Origin: Branchiostoma belcheri
Taxonomy: Eukaryota > Chordata > Leptocardii > Amphioxiformes > Branchiostomatidae
Direction of reading: 5' to 3'
NCBI RefSeq assembly: GCF_001625305.1
Contig: NW_017804498.1
Location: 1,156,755 to 1,220,754, forward strand
Length of the DNA: 64,000 nt
The notes under the pieces are model-generated. The model had not been told where the DNA came from. It ran no database searches and worked only from the letters and a program-made list of their open reading frames with translations. The translations under genes were made by a program, and so were the position numbers. Position 1 is the stretch's first letter, and the number at the start of each line of letters is the position of its first letter. Shown here piece by piece: positions 59,501 through 64,000 of the stretch.

Positions 59501-59690
59501 CCCCTTCTTACGTCATATCCCATCCATATCCGCGATCTTTACTAGGCATTATGGGAAGTGTGAAATTCATGAATGTATATCTGGTGCATTTCAGGGCATC
59601 TCCAGTGGCTGCTGGGATACATACACCTCCGATCTGGACTGCCAGTGGATAGATGTGACTGACGTGAAACCGGGATCTTACATCATGGAG
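47248..59690 (+). CDS. LOX: Lysyl oxidase (LOX/LOXL1 type), 5' four coding exons, C-terminus missing
   Basis: Seen: exons 47248-47404, 53103-53343, 57770-57932 and 59595-59690, joined in phase (657 nt, 219 residues, open at the 3' end). Residues 1-26 form a signal peptide or short anchor ([12 protein letters not shown] core). Residues 27-40 are tyrosine-rich and 41-52 acidic; then the catalytic domain starts at [12 protein letters not shown]. Copper histidines H132, H134 and H136 lie in [20 protein letters not shown], and the LTQ candidates are K160 ([10 protein letters not shown]) and Y197 (CWDTY). Eight of ten expected cysteines are present. Known: LPDLVPD and WHSCHQHYHSMD are typical of LOX/LOXL1, not LOXL2-4. 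Inference: secreted matrix cross-linking oxidase with almost no propeptide. The VxxNP...NN..C exon and stop are not seen and probably lie in the gap at 59826-60182. Introns at CHQ|HYH (phase 2) and IME| (phase 0) match the upstream gene. Confidence 0.9.
47405..53102 (+). other. LOX intron 1 (5.7 kb)
   Basis: Contains the 414-bp foldback element (49921-50334), a perfect 18-bp palindrome at 51079-51096 (cagaacccatgggttctg) and a C-run at about 52905. No frame matches a LOX propeptide or an SRCR domain. Confidence 0.7.
49921..50334. mobile_element. 414-bp foldback (long-arm MITE-like) element
   Basis: Almost the whole segment is two inverted arms of roughly 200 nt around a loop near 50122-50137. 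The left arm runs from aaacgatcaaatcgtcaaat through gaggaatactt, agtcacttttaatggttcc and aaattgttga. The right arm reads back tcaacaattt, ggaaccattaaaagtgact, gtattcctctgtc and gatttgattgttt. Arms differ by scattered substitutions and indels. No coding capacity. Confidence 0.88.
53103..53343 (+). CDS. LOX: LOX exon 2: start of catalytic domain
   Basis: Acceptor ttgtccccag|CC. Reads [40 protein letters not shown], ending YWVWHSCH plus a split Gln codon. It covers what exons 9 and 10 cover in the upstream gene, so that intron is absent here. Donor CATCA|gtgagt, phase 2. Confidence 0.95.
53394..53560. repeat. Compound microsatellite (GT, GTGC, GTTT, GCTT)
   Basis: Runs of gt/gtgc units pass into gttt and gctt tetranucleotides, starting about 50 nt after the LOX exon 2 donor. 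Open frames on both strands here are repeat artefacts. Confidence 0.95.
54047..54221. repeat. 29-bp direct repeat pair (54047-54075, 54193-54221)
   Basis: Both copies read agccccagtagcctggtaac followed by cgggccgat with no difference. They are separated by 117 nt of partly AT-rich DNA. The core tagcctggtaacc resembles the ends of the palindromes at 12338 and 60279, so these may be solo ends of a MITE family. Confidence 0.8.
55248..57345. mobile_element. 2.1-kb DNA transposon with ~40-bp TIRs (PIF/Harbinger-like TSD)
   Basis: The left end gggactgtacgatatttacc (55248 on) and the right end ggtaaatatcgtacagtccc (to 57345) are perfect inverted repeats. They extend 40/42 nt and differ only in G-run length. 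Both ends are flanked by TAA (55245-55247 and 57346-57348), a 3-bp target duplication. Subterminal gggagggccattgaaaa-type units occur on both sides, but in direct orientation. Known: 3-bp TWA duplications and GG-starting TIRs are typical of PIF/Harbinger elements. No transposase is visible, so it is non-autonomous. It sits in LOX intron 2. Confidence 0.82.
56296..56432 (+). pseudogene. TPR-like gene fragment captured inside the transposon
   Basis: After an acceptor-like gccgacag, the frame reads [20 protein letters not shown] then FQNMDPEKE, and continues to a TAA at 56430. Spacing of G, H, A, L, A and P nearly matches the tetratricopeptide consensus (G8, Y11, A20, F24, A27, P32; P is one residue late). 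One TPR helix pair only, then unrelated sequence. It probably derives from a host exon; the donor gene is not identifiable here. Confidence 0.45.
57770..57932 (+). CDS. LOX: LOX exon 3: copper site and LTQ lysine
   Basis: Acceptor catcctctag|A. Reads [20 protein letters not shown], then [13 protein letters not shown] and YNCHWGTQ. The lysine motif departs from the nearly invariant [10 protein letters not shown] (P for A, W for F, N for D). Donor CAG|gtcagc, phase 0. Confidence 0.95.
58139..59045. repeat. Probable old dispersed repeat
   Basis: Starts with the palindrome-like atgacttcaccatctagtgg tgatgtcat and ends with acttggtgaagtcatgctac followed by ctgctccaaagcagatg. Internal stretches such as catgaactttggcatgaagg look like lancelet repeats known to me. 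Boundaries and class are guesses. Confidence 0.35.
59239..59577. mobile_element. MITE-like element with ~60-bp inverted ends next to a splice acceptor
   Basis: The left arm (about 59243-59300) has tcccataatgcctagtaaag and ggatatgacgta. The right arm (about 59512-59575) reads back tacgtcatatccc, ctttactaggcattatggga and gtgtgaaattcatgaatg. The arms match apart from small changes. The right end lies about 17 nt before the AG of LOX exon 4 (59593-59594). Confidence 0.8.
59595..59690 (+). CDS. LOX: LOX exon 4: LTQ tyrosine and CQWID motif
   Basis: Acceptor gcatttcag|GGC, phase 0. Reads [18 protein letters not shown], then [14 protein letters not shown]. The Tyr of DTY is the LTQ partner. Donor GAG|gtttgt is weak; the word gtttgtattta recurs about 55 nt downstream in a partial duplication. 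The following exon is not seen. Confidence 0.94.
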
Positions 59691-59825
59691 GTTTGTATTT
59701 ACTGATACTAAACGCTTCATTTACGATTTACAACTAAACTGGAAGGTTTGTATTTATGACCCACAACTAATACAAAGCTTCGATGTTGGTATTTAGAAAC
59801 ATAGTACACCCAATACCGCAATGGA

Positions 59826-60182
59826 NNNNNNNNNNNNNNNNNNNNNNNNNNNNNNNNNNNNNNNNNNNNNNNNNNNNNNNNNNNNNNNNNNNNNNNNNNN
59901 NNNNNNNNNNNNNNNNNNNNNNNNNNNNNNNNNNNNNNNNNNNNNNNNNNNNNNNNNNNNNNNNNNNNNNNNNNNNNNNNNNNNNNNNNNNNNNNNNNNN
60001 NNNNNNNNNNNNNNNNNNNNNNNNNNNNNNNNNNNNNNNNNNNNNNNNNNNNNNNNNNNNNNNNNNNNNNNNNNNNNNNNNNNNNNNNNNNNNNNNNNNN
60101 NNNNNNNNNNNNNNNNNNNNNNNNNNNNNNNNNNNNNNNNNNNNNNNNNNNNNNNNNNNNNNNNNNNNNNNNNNNNNNNNNN
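59826..60182. other. Assembly gap (357 N)
   Basis: A run of Ns in the LOX gene directly after exon 4, followed by a (TA)n run at 60183-60213. The expected VxxNP...NN..C exon of LOX is absent from the flanks, so it is probably in the gap. Frames drawn through the Ns are meaningless. Confidence 0.98.
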
Positions 60183-60219
<37 letters not shown>

Positions 60220-60278
60220 TATTTAAAATCTTGAAATAGGCAGAATGAAAGGAGTGCTATGGTATACAGTGGGTGGTC

Positions 60279-60378
60279 TAGCCTTGATACCAGACCCACA
60301 GCACACTAGGTTCAAAGTTATCCAGTGTGCAATGGATACCTTTGAGTCTACTGTTCTGTGGGTCTGGTATCCAGGCTA
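60279..60378. mobile_element. 100-bp hairpin element
   Basis: Two roughly 46-nt imperfect arms: tagccttgataccagaccca at the left, tgggtctggtatccaggcta at the right, continuing inward through ttcaaagttatcc / ggatacctttga. The loop is about agtgtgcaat. A complete small foldback MITE just after the gap. Confidence 0.85.
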
Positions 60379-60630
60379 TATGGTCCTGACCCGGGACATC
60401 AGTGGAGAAAAGGTTGTGAAAAACGTGATTTTAGATATAAACATGTCCAAATGTGACCTTCTGTTCTCGTCTTTCTTCAGGGACCTACAAGGCCTTGGGC
60501 AAATATACGGGTACGGTCAGTTTCATTTTACATGACACGTCATACGTTATTGAATATTCTACAGCAAAATCCTTTTCCTTTCACATTTCTCACGTTCTCC
60601 TACATTAGATCACGCATTTTTTTCTTTCAG

Positions 60631-60900
60631 CTGATTTATGAAACAGTCGTTGAGAGGTAAGGAGGATCCCGCTTCTGCTATGGATGACCCCTACCGACAC
60701 CTCGCAAGAATGCAGAATGTTTCCGGCTTTCCTACAGGTGCTACGTGCAGGAGGGATTAGGAATGCTTTGATGTGTTTAGTTACTTCAAACATATGTGCA
60801 AATACAAATCGAAAGGATGGTGCTAATAACAATGGTGCTGCGAGTTTGGTGCTAGATAATTTGACATAAACAACGTTGTCACAAAATAAATAAAATTTAT
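60631..60900 (+). other. Possible terminal exon / 3' UTR of the LOX gene
   Basis: The best acceptor after the gap, catttttttctttcag at 60615-60630, is followed by short open frames in phase 0 or 1 and, about 250 nt on, overlapping AATAAA signals at 60885-60894. This fits a mostly untranslated last exon, but no residue of it can be tied to LOX, so the link is only positional. Confidence 0.25.
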
Positions 60901-63900
60901 GAACGGTATAAAGATTCATCGAAACGCTGCTTTTATGATCAAATTTCCAACAATACCTTTTAGGTGTAAGCATGTTGTCCTCTAGTAAAGCACGTATATC
61001 TATAGCTAGGTGCTGATAAACTCGATCAACCATGCCGTAGCTAACTGCAAGTAGACTTTTGATTCCTTCATGAAACAACTGTCTCTTCCAGCGTTTTGGA
61101 GATTTGTCTACTAGTATTTGAATAACAGAGACCCATTTTTATATCTCACTGTAACAAGATAATAATTCGGACTTAAACGTATAATTATCAATTAAACATA
61201 ACACTAAGCAATGATTTCAAAGGTGCTGAAACAAATGATCTTTGTTATGATAAGAATACTATTTATAACGAGAAATGTACACAAGAACGTTGATTGTAAT
61301 CTTGTATATGAACTTGATGTGTGTATCAGCGCTACAACAGAGAAGGATGTATTTCTGTATGTCACATATTCATGTACATATGCACTAATGCACTGATGTA
61401 ATCATATTCAATCGGTGTACAATCATTATGCCTTCACTTGCCGACTCGAGAATATATTTTCTGGAACAGACGATGTAATAACGTGCATGTTTGATTTATC
61501 ACACGAGCTCACGTTCAAATAAACACTGAGAAAATTTCTATGATTAATGTGATGATTAATATTGTTCTTTCTTCTATGACAATATTAATTTGCGATTAAT
61601 TGATTTGAGGGATTCATATACAGCATTAAAACCCAATCTGCAGTACCGGTACTGACCGTTGAGGGGAGATTGTACTGTAAGTAAATTATAAATACCCACA
61701 TTGATTATGCAAATAAGATTCTCATTTGTATGAATTATGTCAGTTGATATTCTCCACACAATAATAACAGCCATCCACTCATGAACAGCCATCCTCAAGT
61801 TATGTTGTACACTTCCAAAAACACAGACACAAGCCGCTTCAACGACGTAGGGACACGAAGTTTCCTACTTGACCTTTGTTTCTACGACCGCTACCTACTA
61901 AATATCATTCTCAGCTTCTCAAATTATGCCGTACACACACAAACAACAAATGCAAGAAAAAGCCCGCTGCATGTGGGTATACATGTAGATCATTCAAATA
62001 CTAGTACGTGCACGCGTGAACCGTCTTGTATCATTCGTTTGCCATTTATCTCCAGGTAGGAACGCCCTCTTTTGAATGTCGTAGGAACGACAAATAACAG
62101 ATACGAGTCAAGGCAAGTTTTATTACATTCGCCAAGAAGGTCATGATGTCCGTAGCGTTTGTATGAATTTATGTGGTTTAGCACGATAACTCCAGTAGCT
62201 TTGGATGGATTGTCATTAAACTTGGTAGGTGGGTAGGTGTTGGTGAGACCTAGAAATTATTAGATTTCCTTGGTACTGCAACAGAACTTCCAGTTTTGAT
62301 ATCTCGTGAGCAAGACATGCTAGGGAATTTAGATGGTAGATAGCTCTTGTGCTAGGGAAGAAGTGACATTCTGGAACTGCATGGCAGTTTGTTAAAAAAA
62401 ATGAGAGTGGACCGGCTAAACGGATTGTCATAATTTTCGTACGCAGGTACCTTAAGTGCTACTTGACATTAATTAGATGACGATTATGCAAATAAAAAAG
62501 CTAATTTGCATAATTAATGAGGAAATTCTATAAATCAGTGCTGTGTTCCATAATAGGACTATGGAACACTTTCGACATGTAATGTAGATAATGTGACATA
62601 GATAATGTCCATTAAGACCTAATTTGCGTAATTAATGGAAAATTGTTATAACCTCATAGTGGTAACTGTCGGAAATTTCATTGTTGCAGCATTTGAAAAT
62701 TAAGTGAAGGTGAATATATCAATATATACTTTCGACACACATAAACAACCACATAGATTATAAAGCAATGACATCAGCGCAAAGCAATTAACCCATAACA
62801 GCATTCCATGGTATTACGTCGATATGTGCGAGTACAAGTAACTGGTGGGCTTTGAGGACAGGGGTCAGATACGTCTCTGAGACCTAGCTGGCAGTGGGCA
62901 AATTGTATGGTTATTTCAATTTACCACACAGAAAATGACGTTACGTTGGTGGTCTCAAGTGCCTGGCCACGGGGTAGGGCTTCTAGGCGCCCTGAGTGCA
63001 GAGTACTGGTCATGGGAACGTTGTAACTCTCCTGCCCCTGTCAGGCTGTAAGTCTGAAGTTGCCGAAACTCGTCCAAACACAGACCTATTTTCCCATTGA
63101 CAGTGTCGGCAGATTCCATCAGATGGACCCGACCTCATACGTCATAGGTACTGGCGCAGAACAGGTGCGCCTTTCGCTCAGCCCCAGAGTACCCCCAAGG
63201 GCGCGAGCTCTCAGGCTCATTGCGTGAGAACTACGAATGGTGTAGGACACTGTAGCCATTATGTACTGGATGAAAAGGCCTCCCTCTGTTACGAGGCTCA
63301 GGAGTTCTGACTCGGAAGAATTTTGCACTATACAGACATATCACAGACACTGATTGACAGATTTATAGACTAACTGGAACAAAAGTTTAAACTTGCACCT
63401 ATCCTACACTACAGATTACAACCTATTACACATATCACCATGTGTCCACCCAACTACATGTACTAACAAATTGGAAAAGAGCCAACGGTTTTACGCAGAC
63501 AGAACCACTCGAGCGGCTCCTGTTACGTTGCGGTTAACAGTGACAGGTGTACACGGCGTGTCTACTGCGTTCTGCAGACGCAACAAACACCGCAGACATC
63601 TGTTTGGACAAGGCCGAAGCTCATTTCCACGCTAGAGTTGTGGTTAACCACAGGAATGCTCCTGGCGGGAAAAGGGCCTGTTTGCACTGACGAGTCAACG
63701 CCAACAGACCGGGGATAAAACCGCTGCCTTCTGAGTCAGAAACACAATACAAATGTTTACTGCTGGTGCCTGGCAGTTGTATGTAGTTCAGTCATGCTAC
63801 TTTAGTTTGTGATATACCTTGCTTACGTTACAATGCGAGCATTTGTAAAGGAACTCATAACATTTACTTTACAACACCGGTTTGGTATTATTAGAACCAT

Positions 63901-64000
63901 GCACGTTTCGTGCTAAGGCTTTCTTGCAGTCTGGTAAAATATCACAACTTTCTGGTAATTTTAATGATAGTCTTACTAGCATGAGTTTAGATTGCAGGAA
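60901..64000. other. No gene seen
   Basis: AT-rich to 62.8 kb with the repeat relic listed, then mixed composition. No exon of a further gene can be supported. The 157-codon minus frame at 60605-61078 has no domain character. Confidence 0.5.
62200..62790. repeat. AT-rich repeat relic
   Basis: Repeated taatttgcataattaatga (about 62503) and taatttgcgtaattaatgg (about 62621), plus a small hairpin gttccataataggactatggaac (62544-62566). The texture and the upstream cgtgagcaagacatgctagg resemble dispersed lancelet repeats; not classified. Confidence 0.4.

Larger units (their letters stand above)
57933..59594 (+). other. LOX intron 3 (1.7 kb)
   Basis: Apparently mostly mobile-element-derived: an old repeat from about 58139 to 59045 and an inverted-repeat element abutting the 3' splice site. 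Confidence 0.65.

Noticed and set aside
59783..60299. Open frames running through the N gap
   Set aside because: Ns have no stops; the frames are artefacts.
60480..60534. Acceptor cttcag followed by GTYKALGKYTG as the last LOX exon
   Set aside because: No family residue (NP, NN, Cys) is present, and the frame runs on without a matching end; kept only as an unproven possibility.

Overview
This is an animal (intron-rich eukaryotic) window, most likely from a lancelet (Branchiostoma). Reasons: a chordate-type lysyl oxidase gene pair with short phase-conserved exons, a tRNA-derived SINE of a type I associate with lancelets (from memory, not searched), many foldback/MITE-like elements, and a contig junction with two allele-like copies. 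The species call is inference. Most long open frames here are chance; the real coding content is short exons.

Layout. 1-22.9 kb: no convincing exon. It holds repeats, an assembly duplication around a 20-N gap (4377-4904), a SINE (9098-9389), a 65-bp palindrome (12338-12402) and a possible LINE relic (about 22225-22320). 22,968-43,767 (+): a complete 14-exon gene for a secreted lysyl oxidase-like protein of the LOXL2/3/4 type. Its exons join in phase into a 728-residue protein: signal peptide, four SRCR domains (six cysteines each), then a lysyl oxidase catalytic domain with the copper histidines and the Lys/Tyr pair that form the LTQ cofactor. Inside its 9.3-kb second intron lies an isolated signal-peptide exon (32,798-32,872), phase-compatible with exon 3. 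It may be an alternative first exon giving a three-SRCR isoform.

47,248 to beyond 59,690 (+): a second, head-to-tail lysyl oxidase gene of the LOX/LOXL1 type. It has a signal peptide plus a tyrosine-rich stub directly joined to the catalytic domain, with no SRCR domain and almost no propeptide. Four coding exons are visible; the C-terminal exon(s) are missing, probably in the 357-N gap at 59,826-60,182. Its introns are full of mobile elements: a 414-bp foldback element (49,921-50,334), a 2.1-kb element with about 40-bp terminal inverted repeats and a TAA target duplication carrying a TPR-like gene fragment (55,248-57,345), and a MITE-like inverted repeat abutting a splice acceptor (about 59,239-59,577).

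Together the two genes would encode secreted copper amine oxidases that cross-link collagen/elastin-type matrix. The two deepest animal LOX clades sitting about 3.5 kb apart is the main biological point of the window. 60.2-64 kb: a possible 3' end of the second gene (poly(A) signals near 60,885), AT-rich repeat relics and nothing else I can support.
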